This document shows positions 1 through 9,204 of a stretch of DNA of 44,978 bases, one piece after another. Below the pieces are notes generated by a model that saw nothing but the letters and a program-made list of their open reading frames with translations, was not told the DNA's origin and did not search any database. How positions within the stretch are numbered: the stretch's first letter is position 1; the number at the start of each line of letters is the position of its first letter. The position numbers and the translations under genes were made by a program. This stretch comes from Porphyromonas sp. COT-290 OH3588 (GTDB lineage Bacteria; Bacteroidota; Bacteroidia; Bacteroidales; Porphyromonadaceae), in NCBI RefSeq assembly GCF_000769075.1, contig NZ_JRFC01000042.1, forward strand, positions 19,147 to 64,124, given 5' to 3'.

Positions 1-473
1 ACGGCTTTTAGGTCCTCGGGTGACATACCCTTGATCCTGATGCGTCCACCCTCTCCCTGCTCTAGTGTCACTGGATAGCGCTTGATCTCAACGGGCTTTT
101 TGCGGAATATGGCTCGTACCGTGGTATGCGCTTCTACTCGGAATCGCTTGCTCTCCGTGATGTCTTTGCCGCTAGCTGTGAGCCTCTCTAGCTCGTAGCC
201 CTCCTTTGGTGCCACCAGTACGGTGAGCTCGGTGCCGTCCTCTACTGCGTTGAGGTCTTCGGTGCTCTTGCCTTCAATAGAGATGGTACCGCCCTCTCCC
301 TGCTCGAGAGTAATCTTATATGTGCGCTTTCTGAAGGTTGCCTTGACAACCGTAGCTTCTCGTACGACGGCTTTTAGGTCCTCGGGTGACATACCCTTGA
401 TCCTGATGCGTCCACCCTCTCCCTGCTCTAGTGTCACTGGATAGCGCTTGATCTCAACGGGCTTCTTGCGGAA
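1..473 (-). repeat. 366-bp (122-codon) direct repeat inside the LRR protein gene
   Basis: Bases 1-107 match bases 367-473 with a single mismatch (position 99 against 465). The offset of 366 bp is 122 codons, so the frame is kept. The match stops abruptly after base 107, where the next bases differ. Near-identity at the DNA level suggests recent duplication or gene conversion of the InlB-B-like module. Further copies may lie beyond the left edge. Confidence 0.9.
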
Positions 474-1985
474 GGTAGCCACGACTTTGGTATCGCCTTG
501 TACAGTGAATTTGCGGCTCTGTGCAATATCCTTGCCATTGGCTGTGAGCGTCGCGAGTTCATAACCCGTATTGGGCTCTACGGTAACGCTTACCTCTGTG
601 TTTGCTCGAACATGAGTAGGGTCTGTAACAGACAACCTAATCTGTCCTTCGCTGCGATCAAACTCAGTTGTGATCGTGTAGAACACGACTTCTTCTGGGT
701 CGCCATCGTAGTTGTCTTGGAAGCCATTTTCTCCATAAAAACCGATAATCCAACCCTTGTCCTTAGCTTGCTTTACAAGCGACTTGCTAATCCGATTGCC
801 TTCGGGGATTGGTTCTATTGTAGCTCTTATATAGATGCGTCCATTCGTTTCGTGGTCGAAGTCATCTATATCACTGCCCGGGGTGTAGCGTGGTAAGCTC
901 CCAATAAATCTAGTCATGGCATCTAGACTGAGGCTGTTGAAGATAAAAGATGCCGAGTACATGCTGCTGTTGGGGTTGAGCTTAACCTCATTTAGCTTAT
1001 TGATATGAGCGGATATAAATTTTGCTGCCGAGGTTGTGGATAGATCTAATGCAGCTAGCTGGTTGTTTGTTATCTCTAGCGTTTTGTATCTTATAGATCC
1101 TGCTGTGAAACGGGTCAATTGGTTGTGGCTGGCATTCAATCTTATTCCATAGTCCCCTGTATTATTGACTCGGCTCATATCGAGGTTGCTCAATTTATTG
1201 TTGTTGAGCTCCAAACGCCATAATTCGGGTGTTTCTTCTACCTCAAACTGCGTTAATCCTATATTGGGCACCTCTACCTCTCTCAACTTTGGGCAACGCC
1301 TTAGACTCAGGCTCCCAATCTCGCTCTGCGAACACTTGATGACGGATAGTTTAGCTAAATCGGCGACCTCTAGACGAGGCAATTTCACTCCTTCTAGGTC
1401 GATCATAAAAAGCTCATTCTGGCTGGCAACGTCCAAAGATGGTAAGGAGATATTTTGTAGGTTTAGTGAAATAAGAGGGGAGTTGGGACTGAGATTAAGT
1501 CCCGTAATCCCAACTTGACTAAGAGATATGACAGATAGCTTATTATTGCTAGATAGATCGAGTACTTGGTTTAGTCTAGGGGCATCGGTGATAGTCAAAG
1601 AAACCATGTTAGGGCTGTTGGATACATCGAGGCCGACTAGGGACTCGACATTTTCAATGCCAAGACTGTACGTTCGGTAAATACGGATCTTGCGATCTTT
1701 GAGGCGTAGATAAAACCATGGATTGGTACCTATGGCGCCTTCTTCTTGTCTGACTAACTCTGCTCCCTCGAAAACGGGCTTGCGTGATCCCGGTCCGGTA
1801 CCAAGACGAATGGCAACCTCCGAGTTTATTGGGCTGTCAAAAGTTAGCACGCTGTATTCGTGGTCGTTGGATTGGGCTAAAGCATTTAGATTCGTCAATA
1901 CGAGTAGGCATAGAAGCAATTTCCAGCCCTGCCATAGGAATTGCAAAGCCTGCGTTCGGCTTCGCCATAGTAATTGTTCGTTCAT
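1..1985 (-). CDS. Leucine-rich-repeat surface protein with InlB-B-like repeats, 5' part only
   Basis: The frame is open from an ATG at 1985 to the left edge, at least 661 codons, so the C-terminus is missing. Residues 1-37 form a signal peptide ending ALA before Q38. About residues 100-370 are irregular leucine-rich repeats of the BspA kind, with units such as LELNNNKLSNLDMS and LEITNNQLAALDLS. From about residue 460 there are divergent InlB-B/Flg_new_2 type repeats (GYELATLTANGKDI, then ATFRKK) and LEQGEGGRIRIKG segments. The last part visible repeats with a period of 122 residues. I expect an exported adhesin or host-interaction protein. Related Porphyromonas proteins end in a T9SS sorting domain, but that part lies outside the window. 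Exact ligand and function are unknown. Confidence 0.85.
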   Translation of the reverse strand, partial: MNEQLLWRSRTQALQFLWQGWKLLLCLLVLTNLNALAQSNDHEYSVLTFDSPINSEVAIRLGTGPGSRKPVFEGAELVRQEEGAIGTNPWFYLRLKDRKIRIYRTYSLGIENVESLVGLDVSNSPNMVSLTITDAPRLNQVLDLSSNNKLSVISLSQVGITGLNLSPNSPLISLNLQNISLPSLDVASQNELFMIDLEGVKLPRLEVADLAKLSVIKCSQSEIGSLSLRRCPKLREVEVPNIGLTQFEVEETPELWRLELNNNKLSNLDMSRVNNTGDYGIRLNASHNQLTRFTAGSIRYKTLEITNNQLAALDLSTTSAAKFISAHINKLNEVKLNPNSSMYSASFIFNSLSLDAMTRFIGSLPRYTPGSDIDDFDHETNGRIYIRATIEPIPEGNRISKSLVKQAKDKGWIIGFYGENGFQDNYDGDPEEVVFYTITTEFDRSEGQIRLSVTDPTHVRANTEVSVTVEPNTGYELATLTANGKDIAQSRKFTVQGDTKVVATFRKKPVEIKRYPVTLEQGEGGRIRIKGMSPEDLKAVVREATVVKATFRKRTYKITLEQGEGGTISIEGKSTEDLNAVEDGTELTVLVAPKEGYELERLTASGKDITESKRFRVEAHTTVRAIFRKKPVEIKRYPVTLEQGEGGRIRIKGMSPEDLKA

Positions 1986-2226
1986 AGATCTTGGGATATT
2001 TGATATTATATGAGTGAGTATTCTATTGCCCTTGATATGAAAAATGCAACCTCTCCCTCATAATAGCCTATGCGACGAGGAGGAAACCCTATTCTGTTTG
2101 TCGTAGAGGGTTCTTCTTTTGCTTGGTCGAAAGGTGTACAGTCTATCTAAGGGTTGCGCTTGCGCCTAGGCTAAGGGATTTCTAGAGAGCCAATCGATTG
2201 TTGTCGTTATATTGTTAGTCGCTCTA

Positions 2227-2234
2227 CAAATGTA
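2227..2234 (-). promoter_or_regulatory. Possible -7 box for the LRR protein gene
   Basis: On the minus strand this reads TACATTTG, a match to the Bacteroidetes -7 consensus TAnnTTTG. No good -33 TTTG is seen at the usual distance and the leader would be about 240 nt, so the assignment is weak. Confidence 0.3.
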
Positions 2235-2510
2235 ATTGTTTTCTTTGATTTATGATTTAAGTGTTCGAGAAGGTAGGTTCTTATATCTTAGTTAGTTCTA
2301 TCGTGTGGCATCGCTGTATGTAGGGTGGATATGTATGCTCTGTACATGCGTTTCGCCTTGGCAGTGGCAGGCAGCCCATAGCGCCATCACAAGCTCGGTG
2401 TATTTGCGGAGTGATCTTTGCACTTTTTGTGTTAAGGACTGTAAATGATTTTCCCTCGAATTTGGGCCGAGGTTCGGGGGCATTGAGGGCAACTGTCCAG
2501 ACTTGCAATC

Positions 2511-2837
2511 AAATTGATGGGAACATTTTTTGGGATCGGTGGGATAATCCGCTATGATGTGTCCTACAATACCCCGAGATTGATGGGAAGAAAATCAGGC
2601 TATGGCGACACGAAAGTCTAGAAGTGTAGTACTATTATGTTTTATATTGTTGATAATTAGTGGCTTGCCTTTGGCTTGTTTTAGGTGACGATTTTCATGC
2701 CACTAGTAAGGAGGTCCCCAAAAAGAGGTTGGACGCAACCTAGAGCCTGCTAGGAGGCAAATACGAGGTCTCTGCTTTTGGGTAGCTACCTCCAGTGTTT
2801 CCCCATAAACATTTTGAAAAGTGAACGAAAATATAAA
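2511..2837 (-). repeat. Composite intergenic element, copy 1
   Basis: Module A, read on the minus strand, starts with TTCCCATCAATCT at 2589 and has a second TTCCCATCAATTT exactly 66 bp further on. Module B lies at 2756-2837 on the plus strand. It starts GGCAAATACGAGGTCT and ends GAAAATATAAA, 82 bp in all. The gap between modules is 166 bp. The central hairpin of module A is partly degraded here, with mismatches in the middle of the stem. Confidence 0.8.
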
Positions 2838-3081
2838 TTTGGCGGTATCGCCCAACTCGTCATCATAATGTGTAAATTGCAGGGGCAAACCATTATGATG
2901 TTCACTCGGTTGCGTGGACCTCTACCATGCAGCAAAGAGGGAGTACATCGGATAAGATAAGGCAATGTTTCGGCACTGTAAAGCGTTGTAGAGGCAAACC
3001 CTCGACTGTTTGGTATGGTTTTTGATAAGAGTTATACGCAGATCATGCGTGACAATAAATAGATAAGTTTCGACGTAAAAG

Positions 3082-5619
3082 ATGACATACAACTATACAA
3101 ACACCCTCCGTCTAGCTCTAGAGCTCACATACGCAGAGGCTCGACGGCTCGGGCGAGAGGAGATCAATCCCGACTTGCTTGTTTGGGGGATCCTCAAGCA
3201 GGGGCAAAATCGAGGCGCCAGTCTACTCAGAGATAGTGGGCTGGATCTGGAGGATTTGCTCGGCAAGATTAGCCATAGGCTCGAGGCTGACGATGAGGCC
3301 AATGGGCATTGGGAGCAGGAGCCCTCTCTGAGCCAGCTCTCACGCCGAGCGATTGCCCTATCTACTCGCCTAAGTCAAGAGCTTAGTGAGCAGGCTGTCA
3401 GTCCCTTGCATTTGTTGTTGGCAGTCCTCAGGACGGACAAGCACAGCTATCTCAATGAGGTGTTTATGTCCAAGTCTATCGACATACAGAGTCTACTAGC
3501 CCCTATTATGCGCTTCGATCAAGACGACTTCGACGAGGACGAAGACGAGCAAGAGGGAGAGAGTAGGGAGGTGTCGTCTACGACCTCGGCACCCGAGGCA
3601 CCGAGCAAGGGCAAGAGGCGAGGCGGAGATACCCCTACGCTCAACTCCTTTAGTCGAGATCTGACGGCTCTCGCAGAGGCAGGCAAGCTAGACCCCGTAG
3701 TTGGTCGTACAGCCGAGATCGAGCGTATGGTGCAGATCCTCTCTCGGCGTAAGAAGAGCAATCCCGCTCTGATTGGTGAGCCCGGTGTGGGTAAGACGAG
3801 CCTTGTGGAGGGACTGGCCCAGCGCATCATCGCTAGAGCTGTACCAACTAAGCTCCTCGGCCGCCGTATCCTAGAGCTGGATTTGGCCGCCATGCTCGCT
3901 GGCACCAAGTATCGTGGTCAGTTTGAAGAGCGCCTCAAAGCAATGATGAAGGAGCTGGAGGCTCACCCCGAGATCATCTTGTTTATTGACGAGATCCATA
4001 CGATGATGGGGGCTGGTGGTGGTGGCGGCACTATGGACGCTGCCAATATGCTCAAGCCCGCCCTCTCTCGTGGCGAGATCCAGTGCATCGGCGCCACTAC
4101 CCTAGGAGAGTACCGCAAGCATATAGAGAAAGATGGGGCTATGGAGCGACGATTCCAGAAGCTGATCGTGGAGCCCAATACTGCTACCGAGACACTCGAG
4201 ATACTCAAACAGCTACGTCCTCGGTACGAGGAGCACCACGGAGTGCACTATACCGATGAGGCGCTGGAGGTAATGGTAGACTTGGCGCAGCGCTATCTGA
4301 CAGATAGGGCCTTCCCCGACAAGGCAATCGACCTGATGGACGAGGCGGGGGCAAAGCTAAGCCAGACGATACTGCCTCCCAATAGTGAACTAGAGCAGCT
4401 GGAGCAGTCCAAGAAGCAAGCCATAGAGAGCAAGCTAGAGGCTATACGAGAGCAGAAGTTTGAGCTCGCCGCTAGCTACCGCAATCGTGAGCGTGAGCTG
4501 GAGGTGGCTATTGAGGCTGCACGAGATCAGTGGCGACGAGAGCTCTCCCAGATGCAGACCGATGTGACGGGCGAGCATATCGCCAGCGTCGTGTCTACGA
4601 TGACAGGTATCCCAGCAGAGCGTGTGAGTGGTGGCGAGCTAGAGCGTCTGAGGATACTAGAGCAGAAGCTCAAGGCCAGTGTCGTGGGGCAAGATGTAGC
4701 CATTGCCAAACTTAGTAAGGCTATCAGACGTAGCCGTCTGGGGCTAAGAGATGAGCATCGCCCTATTGGTAGCTTCCTGCTCCTTGGCCCTACTGGAGTG
4801 GGTAAGACCTATCTGGCCAAAAAGCTTAGCGAGGAGCTATTCGGTTCGAGCGAAGCGATGATACGTGTGGATATGAGCGAGTATATGGAGAAGTTCGCCG
4901 CTAGCCGTTTGGTGGGGGCGCCTCCCGGCTATGTCGGCTATGACGAGGGTGGTCAGCTCACCGAGCAAGTACGCCGTCGCCCCTACTCGGTGGTGCTTTT
5001 TGATGAGATTGAGAAGGCTCACCCAGATGTTTTCAATCTATTGCTACAAGTGATGGACGAGGGTGTCCTTACCGACAACGAGGGGCGTAAGATAGACTTC
5101 CGCAATACGGTAGTCCTTATTACCTCCAACGCCGGCTCTCGTGAGGCTAGAGCTTTCGGCCGTGCTATAGGGTATCAAGACGAACACGCCTCGACCAACC
5201 GCTCTGGCGATATTATGCGCAAGGCGCTTAGCAAGACCTTCAGCCCAGAGTTTCTCAATCGCTTGGACGATATTATTGAGTTCTCGGCACTTGACAAGGC
5301 TGCCATTCGTCAGATCGTCCAGCTTGAGCTCGATAAGGTGCGCAAGCGCCTCATTCATGCGGGCTATGATGTGCGAGCCGACGAAGCAGCCCTCGATGCG
5401 CTCGGTAGACTTGGTTATCAACCCGAGTATGGAGCTAGGCCACTGCGCCGCATCATACAGCAGGAGGTAGAGGACAAGCTGACCGACCTCATCTTAGATG
5501 GCGGAGCTACTTATGGCGATGTACTAGAGTTGAGCGTAGATGAGGCGGGAGGTATCGTCCATAGTATAAGTAAGTCAAGTAAATCTGCTCCCTGCGATGA
5601 AACAACCTCTGGTGAGTGA
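3082..5619 (+). CDS. clpC: ClpC-type AAA+ ATPase, Clp protease ATP-binding subunit
   Basis: This 845-residue protein has the ClpC layout. A double Clp N domain covers about 1-145 and an acidic linker about 148-165. AAA domain 1 has Walker [10 protein letters not shown] near 233 and Walker B LFIDEIH near 300. A UVR-like helical segment ([17 protein letters not shown]) lies near 455-475, and AAA domain 2 has GPTGVGKTY near 569. The UVR-like middle and short spacer favour ClpC over ClpB. In domain 2 an IGY sequence near 695 sits where ClpC proteins carry the IGF/VGF loop that docks ClpP, so partnership with ClpP is likely. It would unfold substrates for degradation in the cytoplasm. The 3' end overlaps the next gene by 23 bp, suggesting co-transcription with the ECF sigma factor. 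Confidence 0.92.
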   Translation: MTYNYTNTLRLALELTYAEARRLGREEINPDLLVWGILKQGQNRGASLLRDSGLDLEDLLGKISHRLEADDEANGHWEQEPSLSQLSRRAIALSTRLSQELSEQAVSPLHLLLAVLRTDKHSYLNEVFMSKSIDIQSLLAPIMRFDQDDFDEDEDEQEGESREVSSTTSAPEAPSKGKRRGGDTPTLNSFSRDLTALAEAGKLDPVVGRTAEIERMVQILSRRKKSNPALIGEPGVGKTSLVEGLAQRIIARAVPTKLLGRRILELDLAAMLAGTKYRGQFEERLKAMMKELEAHPEIILFIDEIHTMMGAGGGGGTMDAANMLKPALSRGEIQCIGATTLGEYRKHIEKDGAMERRFQKLIVEPNTATETLEILKQLRPRYEEHHGVHYTDEALEVMVDLAQRYLTDRAFPDKAIDLMDEAGAKLSQTILPPNSELEQLEQSKKQAIESKLEAIREQKFELAASYRNRERELEVAIEAARDQWRRELSQMQTDVTGEHIASVVSTMTGIPAERVSGGELERLRILEQKLKASVVGQDVAIAKLSKAIRRSRLGLRDEHRPIGSFLLLGPTGVGKTYLAKKLSEELFGSSEAMIRVDMSEYMEKFAASRLVGAPPGYVGYDEGGQLTEQVRRRPYSVVLFDEIEKAHPDVFNLLLQVMDEGVLTDNEGRKIDFRNTVVLITSNAGSREARAFGRAIGYQDEHASTNRSGDIMRKALSKTFSPEFLNRLDDIIEFSALDKAAIRQIVQLELDKVRKRLIHAGYDVRADEAALDALGRLGYQPEYGARPLRRIIQQEVEDKLTDLILDGGATYGDVLELSVDEAGGIVHSISKSSKSAPCDETTSGE

Positions 5620-6169
5620 AGAGCAACTACAGGAGATGCTTGCTGCCCTAGATACTAGGCGGCAAGCATTCTCTATGATAGTACAGATGTATAGCCAGCA
5701 GATCTACTGGCAACTCAGGCGTATGGTTTATAGTCATGAGGATGCCAATGATTTGGTGCAGAACACTTTTTTCAAGGCTTGGGAGGCGATAGACGGGTTC
5801 CGTGGAGATGCCAAAGTGTCTACATGGCTCTACCGCATTGCGCACTATGAGGCACTTAACTTCCTCAAGAAGCAGAACCGAGAGGGTGAGTGCTTCGTCG
5901 ATCTAAGCGATGAGGAGCGGGCTCGCTTCCTTATGGCTCGCCTACAGGCCGATCCTTACTTCGATGGCGACGAGTATGAGCAAGCCTTCCAGAGGGCTTT
6001 GGTGAGCTTGCCAGAGAAGCAGCAACTGGTCTTTCGCTTACGCTACTACGATGAGATGCCTTACGAGGAGATCGCTAGGATTACGGGTACGAGCCAAGGC
6101 GCACTCAAGGCCTCGTATCATCACGCCAGTCGCAAGATATCTGAGATGCTATCGAGGGAGGATCTTTAG
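5597..6169 (+). CDS. ECF-family RNA polymerase sigma factor
   Basis: This is a 190-residue sigma-70 family protein of the extracytoplasmic function type. Region 2 is seen in DLVQNTFFKAWEAIDGF and in the stretch ending VSTWLYRIAHYEALNFLKK. Region 4 is a helix-turn-helix with LPEKQQLVFRLRYYDEMPYE and IARITGTSQGALKASYHHA. There is no region 3, as expected for the family. The start lies inside the 3' end of clpC, in another frame, so the two are probably translated from one message. The two following genes encode a small membrane protein and a periplasmic protein, the usual neighbours of an envelope-stress sigma factor. The signal it answers is unknown. Confidence 0.9.
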   Translation: MKQPLVSEEQLQEMLAALDTRRQAFSMIVQMYSQQIYWQLRRMVYSHEDANDLVQNTFFKAWEAIDGFRGDAKVSTWLYRIAHYEALNFLKKQNREGECFVDLSDEERARFLMARLQADPYFDGDEYEQAFQRALVSLPEKQQLVFRLRYYDEMPYEEIARITGTSQGALKASYHHASRKISEMLSREDL

Positions 6170-6253
6170 CTTTGTAGTTAGTTGGTTAAACCTTGCTTCG
6201 TCTAGGTTGTCTATCCTAGTACAAACCCAATAGGAGCATTGAGCACTAGAGTA

Positions 6254-6646
6254 ATGGATATAAAAGAACAAAGTCATAAGCAGTACGATCTGCCCGAGGC
6301 CAAAGCCTCTCAAAAGCACTACACTACCCCAGACGGATATCTAGATGGTCTGGCGCAGCAGATTATGGCTGCTCTGCCAGAGCAAGAGGTGAGGCCTGCA
6401 CAGCGCGTCGGCTGGTGGGTCAAAGCCAAGCCAATCATCTATCTAGCGGCGAGCTTCGTAGGGCTGTACTACGGCTTCAAGGCAGTCAATTCATTTACCC
6501 CCGAGGCTCGAGTAGAGCAAGTCGCCCAGCAAGTGGCAGACGCAGGAGTACAGACAGAGGACGATTATTGGCTCTATCTACAAGACTACAGCGAGTCGCT
6601 CGGAGAACTTGAGTTCGAACCCACCCTTGAGGGCGAGCTAGACTAA
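6254..6646 (+). CDS. Small single-pass membrane protein, possible anti-sigma factor
   Basis: This 130-residue protein has a soluble charged N-terminal half, one hydrophobic segment near 60-80 (PIIYLAASFVGLYYGF) and an acidic C-terminal tail. I chose the ATG at 6254. The frame can also start at a TTG at 6239, five codons upstream, but AGGAG at 6232-6236 is too close to serve that codon. It resembles no family I can name with certainty. Its position directly after an ECF sigma gene and before a periplasmic protein gene suggests an anti-sigma role with a cytoplasmic N-terminus, but it has no recognisable anti-sigma motif. Confidence 0.7.
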   Translation: MDIKEQSHKQYDLPEAKASQKHYTTPDGYLDGLAQQIMAALPEQEVRPAQRVGWWVKAKPIIYLAASFVGLYYGFKAVNSFTPEARVEQVAQQVADAGVQTEDDYWLYLQDYSESLGELEFEPTLEGELD

Positions 6647-6676
6647 CGGAAAATCAACCACCAAAAACGAAAAGTA

Positions 6677-7225
6677 ATGAAACAGACACTGTGGATCATA
6701 TCCGTCTGCCTCTTCTTGTGTATAGGCAGCGCCTCGGCTCAGGACGACAAAAGACCCAGCCGAGAGGAGATAGCCAAGGCTAAGAGAGCCTACCTTGTCG
6801 AGCAGCTTTCGCTCGATGACAAGCAGGCCGATGGACTGATGGAGGTACTCAATGAGCTAGATGAGTTGCGCTTCAAGCTATGGCAGGAGGAGCGTGAGGT
6901 AAGGCTCCGTATTCATCGCCGAGATACGACGCTCACCGATGACGAAATGCGCCTGCACTTTGAGCGTAGCCTAGATAATCGTGTACGTGAGGCAGAGCTA
7001 GAACGTGTGTACTACAAGAAGTGTGCTGCCGTCCTCCCTATTGAGAAACTCGTTCGACTCGAGCGGCTCAATAAGCGATTTACACGCAACTACTTCAAAC
7101 ATCATAAGGCTAGCCGTGCTCAAGCGAAGGCACTACGAGGCCATCGGGACGTTCAGATCCAGAAAGCGAGGCAAAGACGAGCCGCTGATAGGGAGCTAGA
7201 GCGCAGGCATCAAAACCAACACTAG
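6677..7225 (+). CDS. Periplasmic helical protein of Spy/CpxP-like character
   Basis: This 182-residue protein has a clear signal peptide ending SASA before QDDK. The rest is strongly charged and predicted mostly helical. The stretch around LSLDDKQADGLMEVLNELDE resembles the LTxxQ-containing periplasmic proteins (Spy, CpxP and metal-sensing relatives). The C-terminal third is rich in Lys, Arg and Gln. It follows the putative anti-sigma gene by 30 bp, and sigma factor, membrane protein and periplasmic helical protein form a common stress-sensing set in Bacteroidetes. A role as envelope stress sensor or chaperone is inferred from context rather than from a firm domain match. Confidence 0.7.
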   Translation: MKQTLWIISVCLFLCIGSASAQDDKRPSREEIAKAKRAYLVEQLSLDDKQADGLMEVLNELDELRFKLWQEEREVRLRIHRRDTTLTDDEMRLHFERSLDNRVREAELERVYYKKCAAVLPIEKLVRLERLNKRFTRNYFKHHKASRAQAKALRGHRDVQIQKARQRRAADRELERRHQNQH

Positions 7226-7236
7226 GCCTTTTTTGT

Positions 7237-7244
7237 TATCTTTG
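7237..7244 (+). promoter_or_regulatory. Possible -7 box for slyD
   Basis: TATCTTTG fits the Bacteroidetes -7 consensus and lies about 40 nt before the slyD start codon. No clear -33 TTTG is seen. Confidence 0.45.
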
Positions 7245-7285
7245 AGCGACAACAAATAATTATTTATAAACAGAAAACTAACCTA

Positions 7286-7870
7286 ATGAGTATTTCAGCA
7301 AACAAGTTCGTAGCTTGCACCTACGAGCTATACGTAGGCGACGATAACGAGCGTGAGCTCATGGAGGAGGCAACTCTAGAGCGTCCACTCGAGTATATCC
7401 ACGGTATGGGTATGATGCTTCCAGAGTTTGAGAAGAATCTATTCGGCCTTAACGCAGGTGATAGCTTTGACTTCGTCCTAACGAGCGAGCAGGCTTATGG
7501 CGATCATAGCGAAGAGAACATCATGGATCTGCCTAAGGAAATCTTCACCAATGAAGACGGAGAATTCGATTCTGTACGTGTTGTAGAGGGCAATACCCTC
7601 CCTCTCTACACTCCAGAAGGTCAGACTGTGATGGGGACTGTCGTGGAGATCAAGGACGAAACGGTCGTTATGGACTTCAACCACCCTCTAGCTGGCGAGA
7701 CGCTACACTTCATCGGTAAGATCGTAGAGGAACACGAAGCGACTAGCGAGGAGATCGAGAAGTTCTTCGGTGGACAAACTGGTGGCGGCTGCGGTGGTGG
7801 CTGTGGCTGCGGAAGCAAGGACGAGGAAACAAGTGGTGGTGGATGCTGCGGTGGCGGTTGTAGCTGCTAA
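7286..7870 (+). CDS. slyD: SlyD-type FKBP peptidyl-prolyl isomerase with Cys/Gly-rich tail
   Basis: This 194-residue protein has the split FKBP domain of SlyD. The N-terminal half includes YIHGMGMMLPEFEKNLFGL and EQAYGD, an insert-in-flap region lies near 75-120, and the second FKBP part includes MDFNHPLAGETLHF. The last 40 residues are very rich in Gly and Cys (GGGCGGGCGCG, then GGGCCGGGCSC), like the metal-binding tails of SlyD proteins that handle nickel or other soft metals. It probably catalyses prolyl isomerisation, acts as a chaperone and binds metal in the cytoplasm. It has its own promoter-like box and is followed by a strong terminator, so it is probably monocistronic. Confidence 0.92.
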   Translation: MSISANKFVACTYELYVGDDNERELMEEATLERPLEYIHGMGMMLPEFEKNLFGLNAGDSFDFVLTSEQAYGDHSEENIMDLPKEIFTNEDGEFDSVRVVEGNTLPLYTPEGQTVMGTVVEIKDETVVMDFNHPLAGETLHFIGKIVEEHEATSEEIEKFFGGQTGGGCGGGCGCGSKDEETSGGGCCGGGCSC

Positions 7871-7895
7871 AGCAATCTCCTAACTCATACGATAC

Positions 7896-7946
7896 AATAA
7901 GAGCTACGCCAGAGGTTGAGATAAGGCCTCTGGCGTAGCTCTTATT
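7896..7946. terminator. Bidirectional terminator between slyD and the export operon
   Basis: A perfect 20-bp stem (7896-7915 with 7927-7946) encloses an 11-nt loop. An A/T-rich flank lies on each side. It sits between the converging 3' ends of slyD and the last permease gene and could stop transcription from both. Confidence 0.85.
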
Positions 7947-7980
7947 TATATATTCAGTACGGTTGGTAGGGGTGAGTGGA

Positions 7981-9204
7981 TTACTCTGCCTGCATCTCAA
8001 GTGCTCTGCTACGGCTACGGGAGATGTTGATGTAGTACACCCAGCAGGTTGCTATGAAGTACACACCGGCTTGTATCCATAGAGCCTTAAACTCGAATGC
8101 CACCTCCGAGAGCGTTGCGCCCATGTTGTTCATCTTGACGAAGCCGTTGATCCCCAAGGTTGATGGGAATAGATAGGAAACATACTTCCAGAATGGAGCA
8201 ATAGCTGCCCCCGGCCAAGAAATACCAGAGATGAAAAGTAGCGGAACGGAGGTGAATACAAACAGCAGCATACAGGTCTCTCGGTTGCGTACTAGGGCAG
8301 AAGCTGCCATAGCAAAGAAGATGCAAGCCAAGAGATAAGGCAAGGCGAAAAGCAAGAGGTCGCTTGCTTGTCCGATCTGTACCAAGCTAAATATCCGAGG
8401 TACTACCCCCAATACATAGAATGAAACAAGCATATAGACGAGGAAGTAGCACAGAGATTTGCCGAGTACTACTCTCAGCGTCCCAGAGTAGTGGTCGTCT
8501 ATGGGCACTAGATCGTGGTGCTTGCTCCGCTCTCTGGCCGTCCCTGCCGAGAGGCCTACACCGAGCAGCAGAGTTTGCTGGATAATCAGTATCAGTACCG
8601 CTGGTAGGAGGAATGAGGCAAAACCACCCGAGGGGTTGAAAATGGGCACTTCTTCGTAGGCAATAGGGTAAGCGGTCAGTTCGTCCTGACGGGCGGTGGT
8701 GTTGCTACTTCGCTCTATTTTGATTTCACTATTCATCTCAAGTGATACGGCGGTATTGGCCAATACGATGCTCTTGTAGTACAGCAAGCCGCTCATGTCG
8801 CAGTAGAGGCTGATTGTAGCTTGACGCCCCAAGGCGAGCTGTGCATCGAAATCTCGAGGAATGTAGATGATACCGTATGCATCGCCTCTGCGAAGACTCC
8901 GCTGTGCCTCTTGCATATCGGCACATTGAGCCACGATCTCTACATCTGGCGTAGCATCTACTCGTCGCAGATAGTCACGGCTAGTGGCACTTAGGGACTC
9001 ATCGACCACGACGGCTGGCACCTCCCGAACTACTTCGTTGTTGTAGATGTAGCTATATAGTAACGGATAGAGCAGAGGTACGACCACGAAAAATATCATT
9101 ACCCCCATGTCCTTGTAGGTCATCTTGGCTTCTGCGACGAATACGTGGAGCAGATCTCGTAATCCCTGTACGGCTCTTTGCCATAGGTTCCTATTATCTT
9201 TCAT
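7981..9204 (-). CDS. ABC-2 type transporter permease (second of pair)
   Basis: This 407-residue membrane protein has one N-terminal membrane segment (VMIFFVVVPLLYPLLYSYIY). A periplasmic domain of about 150 residues follows, then five or so membrane segments in the C-terminal half. This is the layout of ABC2_membrane_3 permeases (YbhR/YhhJ type). The start codon overlaps the upstream permease stop in a TAATG, indicating translational coupling. Both permeases follow tolC and hlyD genes, so they probably form the inner-membrane part of an export system. Substrate unknown. No nucleotide-binding protein is encoded in the operon. Confidence 0.88.
   Translation of the reverse strand: MKDNRNLWQRAVQGLRDLLHVFVAEAKMTYKDMGVMIFFVVVPLLYPLLYSYIYNNEVVREVPAVVVDESLSATSRDYLRRVDATPDVEIVAQCADMQEAQRSLRRGDAYGIIYIPRDFDAQLALGRQATISLYCDMSGLLYYKSIVLANTAVSLEMNSEIKIERSSNTTARQDELTAYPIAYEEVPIFNPSGGFASFLLPAVLILIIQQTLLLGVGLSAGTARERSKHHDLVPIDDHYSGTLRVVLGKSLCYFLVYMLVSFYVLGVVPRIFSLVQIGQASDLLLFALPYLLACIFFAMAASALVRNRETCMLLFVFTSVPLLFISGISWPGAAIAPFWKYVSYLFPSTLGINGFVKMNNMGATLSEVAFEFKALWIQAGVYFIATCWVYYINISRSRSRALEMQAE

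Larger units (their letters stand above)
1986..3081. other. Divergent intergenic region between the LRR gene and clpC
   Basis: This 1.1-kb stretch lies between two outward-facing genes. It holds a possible -7 box for the minus-strand gene and copy 1 of the composite intergenic element (2511-2837). Short open frames here overlap the repeat and look non-coding. I found no clear promoter for clpC and no tRNA-like fold. Confidence 0.7.

Noticed and set aside
498-896. Plus-strand ORFs opposite the LRR protein gene (223-444, 498-896, 1165-1518, 1723-2013)
   Set aside because: The minus strand carries one continuous frame with a signal peptide and repeats; these are antisense shadows.
2281-2508. 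Minus-strand ORFs beside and overlapping the first composite element (2281-2508, 2298-2492, 2703-2888)
   Set aside because: Short, overlapping one another in several frames, no known motif, and partly inside the repeat whose other copies do not keep these frames.
3519-3908. 129-codon ORF antisense to clpC
   Set aside because: Serine- and arginine-rich shadow frame opposite a well-conserved AAA+ domain.
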